This document shows, one piece after another, positions 9,675 through 18,237 of a stretch of 52,761 nt of DNA (the first letter of the stretch is position 1; each line of letters begins with the position of its first letter). Made by a program: the position numbers and the translations under genes. The notes under the pieces are model-generated. The model saw only the letters and a list, made by a program, of their open reading frames with translations. It was not told the DNA's origin and ran no database searches. Source of the DNA: Hyphomicrobiales bacterium (GTDB lineage: Bacteria > Pseudomonadota > Alphaproteobacteria > Rhizobiales > WTKA01); contig WTKA01000157.1 of NCBI GenBank assembly GCA_011524605.1, positions 1 through 52,761 of the forward strand, given 5' to 3'.

Positions 9675-9924
9675 GCAAAATACCCCGCATCAAGTGCGGG
9701 GAAAAGTATATGGTTAGTTCAATGCACTTTGGACGGCTTCCAGCCATAATGGCTGGAACAAAGGACTAGCGGCATTGAGGCGCGCAGCCTTAGCGGCGCA
9801 TGAGCGTCAACAAAAAAGTGCGACTGCACGTCGGGGCTTATGTCCCGCCCCTCGGAGCGGTGAGCATAGCGAACTCGCGCGAGAGCAAACATATTAATCT
9901 CGCAAAATACCCTACATCAAGTGC
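9675..9924. repeat. 23-nt direct repeat pair
   Basis: Two copies, at 9675-9697 and 9902-9924, share GCAAAATACCC and CATCAAGTGC and differ only at the two bases between these. The first copy folds with the next four bases into the CCCCGCA/TGCGGGG stem; the second has lost that pairing. This suggests duplication of a palindromic intergenic element followed by decay. Confidence 0.55.
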
Positions 9925-9953
9925 CAGAGAGAGCCAAGCCACAAAATATATAT

Positions 9954-10166
9954 TTATAAGTCGCGATCAAAATGCTCTGCAGATGGATCCTCTTCCGCAG
10001 CTGGTATGGCGTAGCTGCCATTAAACCATTTTGACAAATCAATATCAGCGCAGCGTTTTGAGCAAAAAGGATAGTATTTTTCCACCGCAAGTTTTTTACA
10101 CTGCGGGCAAGGACGCATTTTACTATTTTGCCCCTCTTCGCCTTCTTTTTGATTATCTTTGGCCAT
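9954..10166 (-). CDS. yacG: DNA gyrase inhibitor YacG-like zinc protein
   Basis: This 70-residue protein carries the YacG four-cysteine zinc site: CPQC near residue 20, and a second pair in FCSKRCADIDLSKWF. It is followed by a short acidic tail containing the typical Y.IP segment. In E. coli YacG binds GyrB and inhibits gyrase; the role is assumed from homology. The length is normal for the family. The gene stands alone here, converging on the hairpin-rich region and divergent from regA. In many alphaproteobacteria it follows a maf-like gene and ribonuclease G, which are absent here. Confidence 0.85.
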   Translation of the reverse strand: MAKDNQKEGEEGQNSKMRPCPQCKKLAVEKYYPFCSKRCADIDLSKWFNGSYAIPAAEEDPSAEHFDRDL

Positions 10167-10275
10167 TACCCTACTCCCATTTAACCTTTGCCTTTTGACT
10201 TTATAATCGCTCTTGCTCTTATTGAAAAGTGCTCCATATAAAGAAGTAAGTTTTTAAATAATTTTATTTTCAAGC

Positions 10276-10288
10276 CATAAGTCTTATG
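10276..10288. promoter_or_regulatory. Palindrome upstream of regA
   Basis: CATAAG-T-CTTATG is a perfect 6-bp inverted repeat with one central base. It sits about 51 nt before the first regA ATG and is a candidate operator. No known binding protein can be assigned from sequence. Confidence 0.3.
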
Positions 10289-10339
10289 ATAAAAATCAGA
10301 GGCTTTGACATATATCAGCAAAAGCCCAAATAAATAAAG

Positions 10340-10921
10340 ATGGTAGTCATGGAAACAAAAATGGAAACTAAAATTGCAGAAATCTCAATTGACGATATTG
10401 AAGGTGCAGATCTTTTAATCGTTGAAGATGACAAACCATTTTTAAATCGTCTTGGCCGCGCGATGGAAAGCCGTGGCTTCACTGTCCGCATGGTCGATAA
10501 TGTCGCTGAGGGTATTATTCAGGTTATTAATAAACCGCCAGAATTTGCCATTGTGGATATGCGCCTTGGTGATGGCAACGGTCTTGATGTCATTGAAAAA
10601 ATACATGAGCTTAGCCCCCATTCGCGCGCTGTTATTCTAACAGGCTATGGTAATATTGCTTCCGCCGTTACCGCGGTAAAGTTAGGCGCAACAGATTATT
10701 TAGCAAAGCCCGCTGATGCTGATGATATTTTAAAAGCTCTGGTCAATGCAAGTACGAAAGCAGACCCTCCAGAAAACCCCATGTCAGCGGATAGGGTCAA
10801 ATGGGAGCATATACAACGCGTCTATGAGCTATGTGATAGGAATGTAAGTGAAACGGCACGGCGCTTAAATATGCACCGCCGAACTTTACAGCGGATTTTA
10901 GCCAAACGTGCGCCAAGATAA
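10340..10921 (+). CDS. regA: Redox response regulator RegA/PrrA/ActR
   Basis: The 193-residue protein has a receiver domain (about 22-140) with acidic pocket EDD at 29-31, phosphoacceptor Asp73 in VDMRLGDGNG, and the conserved Thr and Lys in LTGYG and LAKPAD. A linker and a Fis-type helix-turn-helix follow (about 150-190), ending in the family signature RRLNMHRRTLQRIL. RegA/PrrA/ActR globally controls respiration, carbon and nitrogen metabolism in response to redox state, and is phosphorylated by RegB. That partner is encoded in this window at 28029, about 17 kb away. ATG codons at 10340, 10349 and 10361 compete as starts, and none has a strong ribosome binding site. Length is typical of the family. 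Confidence 0.93.
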   Translation: MVVMETKMETKIAEISIDDIEGADLLIVEDDKPFLNRLGRAMESRGFTVRMVDNVAEGIIQVINKPPEFAIVDMRLGDGNGLDVIEKIHELSPHSRAVILTGYGNIASAVTAVKLGATDYLAKPADADDILKALVNASTKADPPENPMSADRVKWEHIQRVYELCDRNVSETARRLNMHRRTLQRILAKRAPR

Positions 10922-10975
10922 TAATAATCTTAAATCTCAATATGATTGAAAAACACATATCAAAGGCTTGAAATT

Positions 10976-11007
10976 AAAAATCCCCGAAAATAATAAATTT
11001 TCGGGGA
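10976..11007 (-). terminator. Rho-independent terminator of the DEAD-box helicase
   Basis: TCCCCGAAAAT and ATTTTCGGGGA form a perfect 11-bp stem with a 5-nt loop at 10981-11007. Read on the minus strand it is followed by a T-rich tract and lies just after the helicase stop. It sits between two convergent genes and may also limit regA transcripts. Confidence 0.8.
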
Positions 11008-11022
11008 TTAATCATGTCAGTA

Positions 11023-12741
11023 TTAAGCTGTTTTTCTTTTTGGCTTTTTATTAGAGCGAACAGGTACGCCGCCTGAGCTAGCGAATGTCTTTTTCTTATA
11101 ATTACTTTTCTTCGGACGATCATCACGATTTTGTGTCGTGCTCGGGCGCTTTGACTTGAATGACTTTTGAGCGTTTTCGCCCTCATCTTTTACAAATTGC
11201 CTATTCTGTTTTTTCTTAGGCTTATCTTCTGAAAAATCAGATTTTTTTGCAAATTTCTTTTTGCCAAAGTCAGCATTATCATCAAATTTACGCTTACGCT
11301 TCTTTTCATCAAACCGCTCATTATCGTCTCTTTTAAATTGAGATTTTTTCTTATCGTCACGGAATGGCTTATCATTATTTCTTTTTGGCTTGCGCTTCTC
11401 AAAAGGTCTATCTTCCCCTTCAAAGCGCGGCTTTTTATTCTCAAAATCATCTGACTTGCGCTCTTTCCTTGCGCCATCTTTATTTTTTGAAAAGCTTCTT
11501 CTATCGTCTTTTTTGCGTGAACCATTATTATCACGGCGCCTGTTATCACCACGACCGCCTGAAGGTTTATTGCGACCGCGACGACGACCGCCCTTTTCTT
11601 CTTTAAAGGCTGCGGGGCGCTCACCACTTGCTACGCTAATTTCTTTATCCATTAGCTTTTCAATAGCATTGAGTAAATTCGCTTCATGGGGCGCACAAAA
11701 TGAAATTGCTTCTCCGCTTTCCCCAGCACGACCTGTCCGGCCAATACGGTGAATATAATTTTCTGCGACTTCTGGTAAATCAAAATTGTAAACCTGAGTG
11801 ACACTAGAAACGTGGATCCCCCTTGCCGCAACATCTGTTGCAACCAGAATATCTGCCTCTCCTGAACGGAAAGCTTGTAATGCCTGATTACGCTCGCTTT
11901 GGCGTTTATCACCATGAATAGAAACAGCGTTCAAACCGCGTTCACATAAGGCTTTTGCAATTTTATCAACGCCAAACTTTGTCCGCACAAATACAATAGA
12001 AGAACCAGTGCTTGTTTCTTCTAAACAGGTGCCTAGCTTTTCTACTTTTTGAGGATAGTTTAAAAAATGAACACTTTGCTGCACAGTATCCGCTGCTTGT
12101 CCCACGGGATTTGTTTCGATGCGCACAGGGTCGGTTAAAAAAGTGCCTGATAGCTCCGCCATCAATTTTGGCATTGTCGCAGAAAATAATAATGTCTGAC
12201 GCTTATGAGGTAAAAGAGATGCAAATTTCTTCAATGTACCAATAAACCCCAGATCAAGCATTTGATCTGCTTCATCAAGGATTAAAAATTGCGTCGCTTC
12301 CAGCTTAACTGCCCCTCTTTCCAAAAGGTCATTCAAACGGCCAGGCGTTGCAATAATAATATCGGTTCCATTTTGCATTTTTTGCTTTTGACGCTGAATA
12401 TTAGAACCACCAACAATCACATTGACCTTAAGCTTGGTGCCTCGAATGTAAAGACGAATATTATCCGTAATTTGCAATGCTAATTCACGTGTTGGTGCTA
12501 AAATTAATGCATTTGCACATTTGCGCGGTGCTTCTGTATCTAAAGCCAAAAGATTTTGAACAAGTGGCAAGCCAAAAGCTGCCGTTTTACCTGTTCCAGT
12601 TTGAGCAAGCCCCATCACATCTTTACCATCTAGCAATGCTGGAATTGCCTCTGCTTGAATGGGTGTAGGATCTTTAAACTCTAAATAACCAATGGTTTTT
12701 AATAGCTGCTGTGATAGGCCTGTTGATTCAAAATTTGTCAC
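11023..12741 (-). CDS. rhlE: DEAD-box RNA helicase, RhlE-like
   Basis: All helicase motifs are present in order: the FxDPTPIQ Q-motif, AQTGTGKTA, PTRELALQ, TPGR, DEAD, SAT, ATDVAARGIH and HRIGRTGR. The core ends near residue 375. About 195 residues of Lys/Arg/Asp-rich low-complexity tail follow, a probable RNA-binding tether. The start is taken as GTG at 12741 because GGAG sits six bases before it; the frame continues to 12780 without a better signal. RhlE-type helicases remodel RNA in ribosome assembly and cold adaptation. The gene is monocistronic with a clear terminator. The tail is repetitive (KKK, FDDNADF, RRR segments) but in frame and intact. Confidence 0.9.
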   Translation of the reverse strand: MTNFESTGLSQQLLKTIGYLEFKDPTPIQAEAIPALLDGKDVMGLAQTGTGKTAAFGLPLVQNLLALDTEAPRKCANALILAPTRELALQITDNIRLYIRGTKLKVNVIVGGSNIQRQKQKMQNGTDIIIATPGRLNDLLERGAVKLEATQFLILDEADQMLDLGFIGTLKKFASLLPHKRQTLLFSATMPKLMAELSGTFLTDPVRIETNPVGQAADTVQQSVHFLNYPQKVEKLGTCLEETSTGSSIVFVRTKFGVDKIAKALCERGLNAVSIHGDKRQSERNQALQAFRSGEADILVATDVAARGIHVSSVTQVYNFDLPEVAENYIHRIGRTGRAGESGEAISFCAPHEANLLNAIEKLMDKEISVASGERPAAFKEEKGGRRRGRNKPSGGRGDNRRRDNNGSRKKDDRRSFSKNKDGARKERKSDDFENKKPRFEGEDRPFEKRKPKRNNDKPFRDDKKKSQFKRDDNERFDEKKRKRKFDDNADFGKKKFAKKSDFSEDKPKKKQNRQFVKDEGENAQKSFKSKRPSTTQNRDDRPKKSNYKKKTFASSGGVPVRSNKKPKRKTA

Positions 12742-12781
12742 GTATATCTCCAATACGTTGATAGCTCGCCCAATAGGCAAG

Positions 12782-13062
12782 AAAAAAATATAATGAAAAA
12801 TGGCAAGCTAAAAAATTAGCAATCCCATATATCACCGGCTCCGTTGCAAGGGACAACTTGCAAAACTTACCCGCGCGTGAATAGGGAAAGCAAAAATCAA
12901 TAAAGCAATTTCTTGCATTGGTGTCGCATCCAGCTCGATCAAGAGAAATGCCCCGATAAATAGGCAGCCACGCTTAAAGATGCTTCATGCCCTGTCTATC
13001 AACTGTCATAGCAATAAAGTCAACTTAAATATTAATGTGGAGGAAAAAAAATCAGTTTTGCT
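12782..13062. other. Gene-free stretch between helicase and mobile-element remnant
   Basis: No supported gene. A minus-strand frame of about 50 codons (roughly 12845-13000) reads like a hydrophobic protein fragment but lacks a start and a recognisable family, so it is at most a decayed remnant. Confidence 0.4.
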
Positions 13063-13257
13063 AGGCTCAGGATCTGATTATTTAGTCCATTCTGCACCAA
13101 TAGATTTACACTATGAACAGGAGAAAAAGTGTAGGAACTACTGGTAATTTCAAGCTTTTTTGACGTATTCATCGTGTAAATCTATGGTGCCCATTAAGTT
13201 AAAAGTGGGTTTGACTTAAAAGCATTATCTGTCAAAAATAAAGTTTCAACAATAACT
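13063..13257 (+). mobile_element. Truncated copy of the AGGCTCAGG MITE
   Basis: This non-coding stretch matches the reverse complement of the full element at 31295-31560 over about 190 bp: the terminal repeat AGGCTCAGG, then TTTAGTCCATTCTGCACC, the internal inverted repeat around AATAGATTTAC, and TCTGTCAAAAATAAAGTTT. About 75-90 bp and the second terminal repeat are missing, and it carries a short insertion near 13190. It ends about 25 nt before the flippase start, so it probably supplies or has replaced that gene's promoter region. Confidence 0.75.
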
Positions 13258-13282
13258 TAATATAGAAGATTTTAATCTAACT

Positions 13283-14653
13283 TTGATAAAGCTGTCATTT
13301 TATATTGATAATGAGTTGATTGTGCATAAAAAGCAAAATAATTCCCTATTTGAGAAGATACAAAATAAAATCAAAAACCATACTGAAGGGGGATTATTTG
13401 GTGCGGCTTTACGTGCCCTATTTGCCCGCGCAGGCGCTGCTGGCATTGCCCTGATCTTGCAGGTTCAATTAGCACGACTATTAGGGGCTACAGAATATGG
13501 CTTATTTTCTTTTGCTTGGGTATTAATTTTAGCTTTTGGTTTTCCATCAACCCTCGGCTTTGGCTATTCTGTAACCAGATTTATGTCTGAAGGTTTTGCA
13601 ACAGGCAAACATGCGCTTATCCGAGGTGTTAAATTAAGATCGCAACAGGTTTCGCTGATTGCAGGCACTATTTTCGCCTTGCTCATTTGGCTTTGCATTA
13701 GTATTTGGCCATCCCTCATTGATGCGCCTGCAATGCCTGCCGTCTTAATCAGTCTTATCATTCTTCCTTTTTTTGCCTTATCAGAAGTTCAAATGGGCAT
13801 TGCCCAATCTCGCTCTTGGACATTAGTGGCTCTAGTCCCGCCTTACATCATTCGGCAAATATTCATTTTAATTTTTGTTTTGGTTGCCGTATTTTTGATG
13901 GATATGAACCCAACCTCCCAAATGGCAATGATCGCAACATTAATTGCAACCATTATCTGCGTCATTGGCCATCATTTTCTACTAGCCTATAAGCTCAGCC
14001 CTATTCTAACAAAAGGAAGTAACGAATACGAGGACAGAAAATGGTTTAAAACCTCTCTGCCTTTATTTTTATCAGATAGCGCCCATCATGCTTTAACCCA
14101 TGCAGATATTCTCATTCTTGGCTTTTTCCTCACCACAGGGGCGGTAACAGCTGCTGATGTTGGTATTTATTTCGCGGTAACGCGACTTATTGGCTTGCTA
14201 TCTTTCTTTGACAGGGCGGTAAGCAATGCAGCAGGCCAGCGATATGCGGGACTAATCGCTGAAGGCAAGCAAAATGAGCTTCGCCCTTTTTACAATCAAA
14301 CAAGGCTATGGGTTTTAATTCCCACCGTGATAACAGCATTTTTTCTCATTTTGCTTGATGATTTTTTACTTGGGATATTTGGTTCAGAGTTTCAAAAGGG
14401 CGGAGAAGTCTTATTCATTCTCCTTTTAGCCCCATTATCTGTTGCCCTTGTTGGCCCTGCAGAAGCATTATTCAGCCTCACAGGGGGCGAAAAACAAAGC
14501 TTTATTTCTTTCTTAATCGCGCTTGTCACAAATATTATCTTAAATATTATTCTTATTCCTATGATGGGCATTTTGGGGGCTGCCATAGCAACAGCAGCCT
14601 CACAAATTTTGCGTAGTGCTTTTTTATATTATTATATACTGAAGCGCTATTAA
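13283..14653 (+). CDS. MOP-superfamily polysaccharide flippase, Wzx-like
   Basis: The protein of up to 456 residues is highly hydrophobic with about 12 predicted membrane segments. It has the family's amphipathic opening (GALRALFARAGAAG) and the QVQLARLLGATEYGLFSFAW segment typical of lipopolysaccharide/polysaccharide exporters. Such proteins flip lipid-linked sugars across the inner membrane. The start is uncertain: the frame opens at TTG (13283), and GTG (13322) is an alternative; neither has a good ribosome binding site. The upstream DNA is a mobile-element remnant, so the original start region may have been disturbed. The stop codon directly abuts that of the convergent metalloprotease. 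No glycosyltransferase lies beside it, so the substrate is unknown. Confidence 0.8.
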   Translation: MIKLSFYIDNELIVHKKQNNSLFEKIQNKIKNHTEGGLFGAALRALFARAGAAGIALILQVQLARLLGATEYGLFSFAWVLILAFGFPSTLGFGYSVTRFMSEGFATGKHALIRGVKLRSQQVSLIAGTIFALLIWLCISIWPSLIDAPAMPAVLISLIILPFFALSEVQMGIAQSRSWTLVALVPPYIIRQIFILIFVLVAVFLMDMNPTSQMAMIATLIATIICVIGHHFLLAYKLSPILTKGSNEYEDRKWFKTSLPLFLSDSAHHALTHADILILGFFLTTGAVTAADVGIYFAVTRLIGLLSFFDRAVSNAAGQRYAGLIAEGKQNELRPFYNQTRLWVLIPTVITAFFLILLDDFLLGIFGSEFQKGGEVLFILLLAPLSVALVGPAEALFSLTGGEKQSFISFLIALVTNIILNIILIPMMGILGAAIATAASQILRSAFLYYYILKRY

Positions 14654-17104
14654 TTATAGTCCCAGCGCTTCAAATTGTTCTTGTGTCATCACAGTCGATG
14701 TTTGAACATCATAAACAGCATCATCGAAGGATATATATTCTATGCCTTTGAGATAGTCCCTTGTACTATCTTCCAAATTTTTCACATGCATCCAATCATA
14801 ATCTAATATTACATAATCGGTGAAATTGCCATAAATGACAGCAACATCTATGCCATTGCCGCCGATGAGCTTGTCTTGCCCCTCACCGCCATGCAGATAA
14901 TCATTACCATCGCCGCCATATAAGACATCATTGCCCGCATCACCATATAAATAATCATTGCCGACCTCGCCAAATAAGCGATCATTATCATCGCCACCTT
15001 TAAGCACGTCATCACCAACATGCCCTTTGAGCAAATCAACACCAGCGCCGCCTTCAATGCTGTCATTACCATTACCACCAAAAAGCTTATCATTACCCAT
15101 GCCGCCATCTAGCTGATCATCGCCATTGCCCCCATAAAGCACGTCTTTACCGGCATCGCCATGGAGTATGTCATTACCTTCTTGGCCAAATAAACGATCA
15201 TCGCCTTCGCCACCACTTAAACTATCATTGCCATCATAGCCCTTTAGGCGATCATTACCAGAGCCACCCCCTATGATATCATCACCAAGGCCTCCAAAGA
15301 GCTTATCCTCGCCTGCATCGCCCTCAAGGATATCATTACCGTTACCGCCATAGACAATATCATTACCATCACCAGCATAAATCTTGTCATGACCATCATT
15401 GCCATAGCTTCTATCATTACCACTACCTGCATAAATGATATCATCACCTAGGCCTGCAGATATAGCATCATTGCCCGCATCGCCATAAAGATAATCATTG
15501 CCGACTTCACCATAGATTCTATCGTTACCATCGCCGCCATAAAGAATGTCGTCGCCCGTATGACCTCTTAAGACATCATCACCTGCATCCCCTTGGATTT
15601 GGTCATTACCAGCACCGCCATAAAGCTTATCATTGCCTTCACCGCCTGAAATTATATCATTCCCACCATTACCAAAAAGCTTGTCTTTGCCATCACCACC
15701 ATAGAGCGTATCATGACCATCCTTGCCATAAGCAACATCATCACCAGCATCTCCATGGATTTTATCATTGCCTAAGCCGCCAACCATGCGGTCATTACCA
15801 TCACCGCCTGTTATATAATCATCGCCTATGCCTGCATAAAGCCTATCATTACCCAAGCCGCCATCTAGCCTATCATTGCCATGACCGCCATGAAGAATAT
15901 CGTTGCCTTCCTCACCAAAAAGCTGATCATCACCCTTATTGCCTTTAAGAACATTATTTGCTTGGTTGCCAATAATCTGATCATCAGCAATGCCGCCGAC
16001 GGCATTTTCAATTAAACTCTGCTCATTGCCTTCAAATAAAAGGGCGTTATAAACATGTGCTGATGCGTAATTACCATGACCTAAATGAGCCTGTTGGTTA
16101 TAACCATCTGCATCTAAATCCGTTCCTTCACCCGCGCCTAGATTGATAATTAAATCTGTTTGATAATTACCAAAGTGATAGGTATCAGTGCCGCCCCCAT
16201 CCCAAACTGTGCGGAAAATTCTATTGTCTCCAGGCGTGCCCTGCCCTTCGCCATTAATATACATTTCCCCTGTGTTGGCATCAAATTTATACACAGTATT
16301 ATCTGCATTAACGTCGTAATTTGCTCCATACATGGTTTGTAATGCAGCAATATCATATTGCATCAAACTCTGAGCATAACCATATTTTTCATTCGTATAG
16401 CCACCTACCGTTTGCCCTACATAAGAGCGATAGGTCATTACTGAATATTCCATAGAATCCACTTGGCTATCTAAAGCGCCACTGCCACTGGTTTCATGGC
16501 CATGCTTTAGCCCAAGAGAATGACCTAGCTCATGAATAAATGTTGTAAACGCATAGCTGCCAATGAGGGGGTTTTCATAAATATTTTCGCTTGTCCAAGT
16601 TGGCGAACCGTTATGTACCCATACATCGCCGCCTGCAGCATGAGAAGATGGATAATAAGCCCAAGCTGTGTTTGGATCATCTGACAGCGCTAAACGAATA
16701 TCTGCAAGCGCATCCCCATTATTTTCAGCCCCCGTTAAATCTGTAAAACTTAATTCTGTAACACTTTCCACCATTTCGAAAATAAAACGAGCAGCTTGTT
16801 GTTGCGCTTGATTAAATTGTGCAAAATCATTGAGAGGCTCATTTGAAGATGTATATTGAAAGCCATTTATAAAACTATACAGGTCATAGTCATTTGCATT
16901 ATCTGTGAATGAAAAGCTTAATTCAGTATCTGCCCATTGCTTACCGCTTAAAAGAGCTGCAACATTATCTTCAGAGGTAACAAGATTAGGTTGGATATAA
17001 GTAACATTATTGGACTGCTGATCTAAATTTTCATTCTCTTGTTCATTTCCCGAACAAGTTGAACAAGCGCAATCATAACCAATTGACGACATGTGATCTG
17101 CCAT
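14654..17104 (-). CDS. Serralysin-like RTX metalloprotease (M10)
   Basis: The 816-residue protein has an N-terminal region with a small Cys cluster (residues 12, 14 and 17), then a metzincin catalytic domain. The zinc motif HELGHSLGLKH is at residues 191-201 and the Met-turn SVMTYRSY at 221-228. A peptidase M10 C-terminal section follows, then some 40 RTX nonapeptides (about 375-770, GGxGxDxLx) and a short C-terminal tail. This layout fits a calcium-dependent protease exported by a type I system. ATG at 17104 is chosen over the ATG at 17122 because GGAGGG lies four bases before it. There is no classical signal peptide and no exporter or inhibitor gene nearby. The number of RTX repeats is high compared with classical serralysins of about 480 residues. 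Confidence 0.9.
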   Translation of the reverse strand: MADHMSSIGYDCACSTCSGNEQENENLDQQSNNVTYIQPNLVTSEDNVAALLSGKQWADTELSFSFTDNANDYDLYSFINGFQYTSSNEPLNDFAQFNQAQQQAARFIFEMVESVTELSFTDLTGAENNGDALADIRLALSDDPNTAWAYYPSSHAAGGDVWVHNGSPTWTSENIYENPLIGSYAFTTFIHELGHSLGLKHGHETSGSGALDSQVDSMEYSVMTYRSYVGQTVGGYTNEKYGYAQSLMQYDIAALQTMYGANYDVNADNTVYKFDANTGEMYINGEGQGTPGDNRIFRTVWDGGGTDTYHFGNYQTDLIINLGAGEGTDLDADGYNQQAHLGHGNYASAHVYNALLFEGNEQSLIENAVGGIADDQIIGNQANNVLKGNKGDDQLFGEEGNDILHGGHGNDRLDGGLGNDRLYAGIGDDYITGGDGNDRMVGGLGNDKIHGDAGDDVAYGKDGHDTLYGGDGKDKLFGNGGNDIISGGEGNDKLYGGAGNDQIQGDAGDDVLRGHTGDDILYGGDGNDRIYGEVGNDYLYGDAGNDAISAGLGDDIIYAGSGNDRSYGNDGHDKIYAGDGNDIVYGGNGNDILEGDAGEDKLFGGLGDDIIGGGSGNDRLKGYDGNDSLSGGEGDDRLFGQEGNDILHGDAGKDVLYGGNGDDQLDGGMGNDKLFGGNGNDSIEGGAGVDLLKGHVGDDVLKGGDDNDRLFGEVGNDYLYGDAGNDVLYGGDGNDYLHGGEGQDKLIGGNGIDVAVIYGNFTDYVILDYDWMHVKNLEDSTRDYLKGIEYISFDDAVYDVQTSTVMTQEQFEALGL

Positions 17105-17273
17105 AAAACCCTCCAACAACATACTGAATTCAGTAACTTTTAAAGTATAAATCTAGCAAATGGTAAATTTAAAACAACCATAAGTGTGATACAGAATATC
17201 AAACAACCAATTTAATTTTTTTAAAGAAAAAGTTAAAATTCTAACTATGGGAATATTTTATTTATATGCACGT

Positions 17274-17729
17274 TTATGATAACAATGAATAATCAAAACG
17301 ATCTTTAATTTTCTGCATTAAAAAATCGCGTGCATGCCTATAAGCATCAAGCCTTTGCTGCCTATTGCCTGTTGACATTAAACTGGGGTCTGGCGTTTGC
17401 CAATATTCAACAACAGCAGCACTTGTGCGTGTTTCTTCTAATAATTTATGATGGGCACGAGGGGAATGGGTGATCACTAGATCAAAACCGCGTTCTTCAA
17501 ATTCATCAAAAGCAGTTGGTTCATGGTGGCTTAAATCAACACCAATCTCTGCCATGACTTCAATTAGAAATCCATCAGGATCACCTGCATCAACGCCAGC
17601 GGATCGAACATAAAAGGTAGATCCAAAAAGCTTATACACTAAAGCAGCCGCCATGGGAGAGCGAATAGCATTATAAGAGCAAACAAATAAAATGCTATCG
17701 GGCCTTTTAAGGACATCACTGCCGCTCAT
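17274..17729 (-). CDS. Low molecular weight phosphotyrosine phosphatase family protein
   Basis: The active-site loop is CSYNAIRS, a C-X5-R-S motif with Cys17 and Arg23, close to the N-terminus as in LMW-PTPs. A DP pair (TPDPS) near residue 118 supplies the general acid. The start is ATG 17729, which overlaps the TGA stop of the UPF0262 gene as ATGA, with GGAAGGGGG ahead of it. A longer frame from 17744 has no such support. The family includes tyrosine phosphatases and arsenate reductases; the sequence does not separate them firmly, but a CSYNAIRS loop and this gene neighbourhood are common in alphaproteobacteria. It is the last gene of the murA-hisD cluster. Confidence 0.85.
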   Translation of the reverse strand: MSGSDVLKRPDSILFVCSYNAIRSPMAAALVYKLFGSTFYVRSAGVDAGDPDGFLIEVMAEIGVDLSHHEPTAFDEFEERGFDLVITHSPRAHHKLLEETRTSAAVVEYWQTPDPSLMSTGNRQQRLDAYRHARDFLMQKIKDRFDYSLLS

Positions 17730-18205
17730 ACATCCCCCTTCCAATGCAATGCACAGATGAGCGTGAATAATCGTCTCGCCGTATCAAAATCAAAGCTAAT
17801 CTTTCCTTCTAACCTTTGTTGTAAAATAGAAGAACCTTCATTATGCAGGCCCCGTCGCCCCATATCAATGGCCTCAATTTTTTGAGGAGATGCGCTTTTA
17901 ATAGCCTCTGTATAGCTTTCACAAATGAGAAAATAGTCTTTGATAATGCGTCGAAAGGGAGAAAGAGAAAGGAAATGGGTTACAACATGCTCATCATGTT
18001 CTAATGAAATATGAAGAGCAAGCTTTTTATCGACCATAGCAATATTCAGCTTAAAGGGGCCTTCATGACCTGCTGTTTCAGGTATAAATTCATTGTTTTC
18101 TAAAATATCTGCAATCGCAATTTCTCTTTCATACTGAACATCAACTGAGCCAGGGCGAATGCTTTCAGGGTCAATTTCAATAGCTACTAATCGAGCGGAG
18201 ACCAT
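17726..18205 (-). CDS. UPF0262 family protein
   Basis: The 159-residue protein contains the conserved RRGLHNEGSS segment and the ending FDFDTARRLFTLICALHW, recognisable as UPF0262. Function is unknown. It is found mainly in alphaproteobacteria, usually between hisD and an LMW phosphatase gene, as here. AAGGAGC precedes the ATG. It starts 32 nt after hisD and overlaps the phosphatase gene by four bases, so translation is probably coupled. Confidence 0.9.
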   Translation of the reverse strand: MVSARLVAIEIDPESIRPGSVDVQYEREIAIADILENNEFIPETAGHEGPFKLNIAMVDKKLALHISLEHDEHVVTHFLSLSPFRRIIKDYFLICESYTEAIKSASPQKIEAIDMGRRGLHNEGSSILQQRLEGKISFDFDTARRLFTLICALHWKGDV

Positions 18206-18237
18206 ATATTGCTCCTTTTATTGCCATATGGCTATAA

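Larger units (their letters stand above)
9521..9953. other. Gene-free stretch with hairpins and a 23-nt direct repeat
   Basis: No convincing gene lies here. It holds a terminator-like stem (9548-9574), a 7-bp stem with 5-nt loop (9683-9701), a 21-nt near-perfect palindrome (9738-9758) and a 23-nt direct repeat (9675-9697 and 9902-9924). The part from about 9720 to 9900 is clearly more GC-rich than its flanks. It may be a palindromic intergenic element, a small RNA region or decayed DNA. Confidence 0.5.

Noticed and set aside
9800-10024. A 74-codon plus-strand frame in the hairpin-rich region
   Set aside because: It overlaps yacG antisense, covers palindromes, has no ribosome binding site and no recognisable protein pattern.
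11190-11627. A 145-codon second frame in the helicase tail
   Set aside because: It lies in Lys/Arg-rich low-complexity DNA where several frames stay open by composition; the helicase frame is continuous with the motifs.
12845-13000. A minus-strand frame of about 50 hydrophobic codons
   Set aside because: It has no start codon or family match and ends inside AT-rich spacer; kept only as a possible decayed fragment.
14850-15960. Dense regular repeats that look like a CRISPR or satellite array
   Set aside because: The period is 27 bp and multiples in frame, encoding RTX nonapeptides of the metalloprotease; repeats are not identical and there are no spacers.
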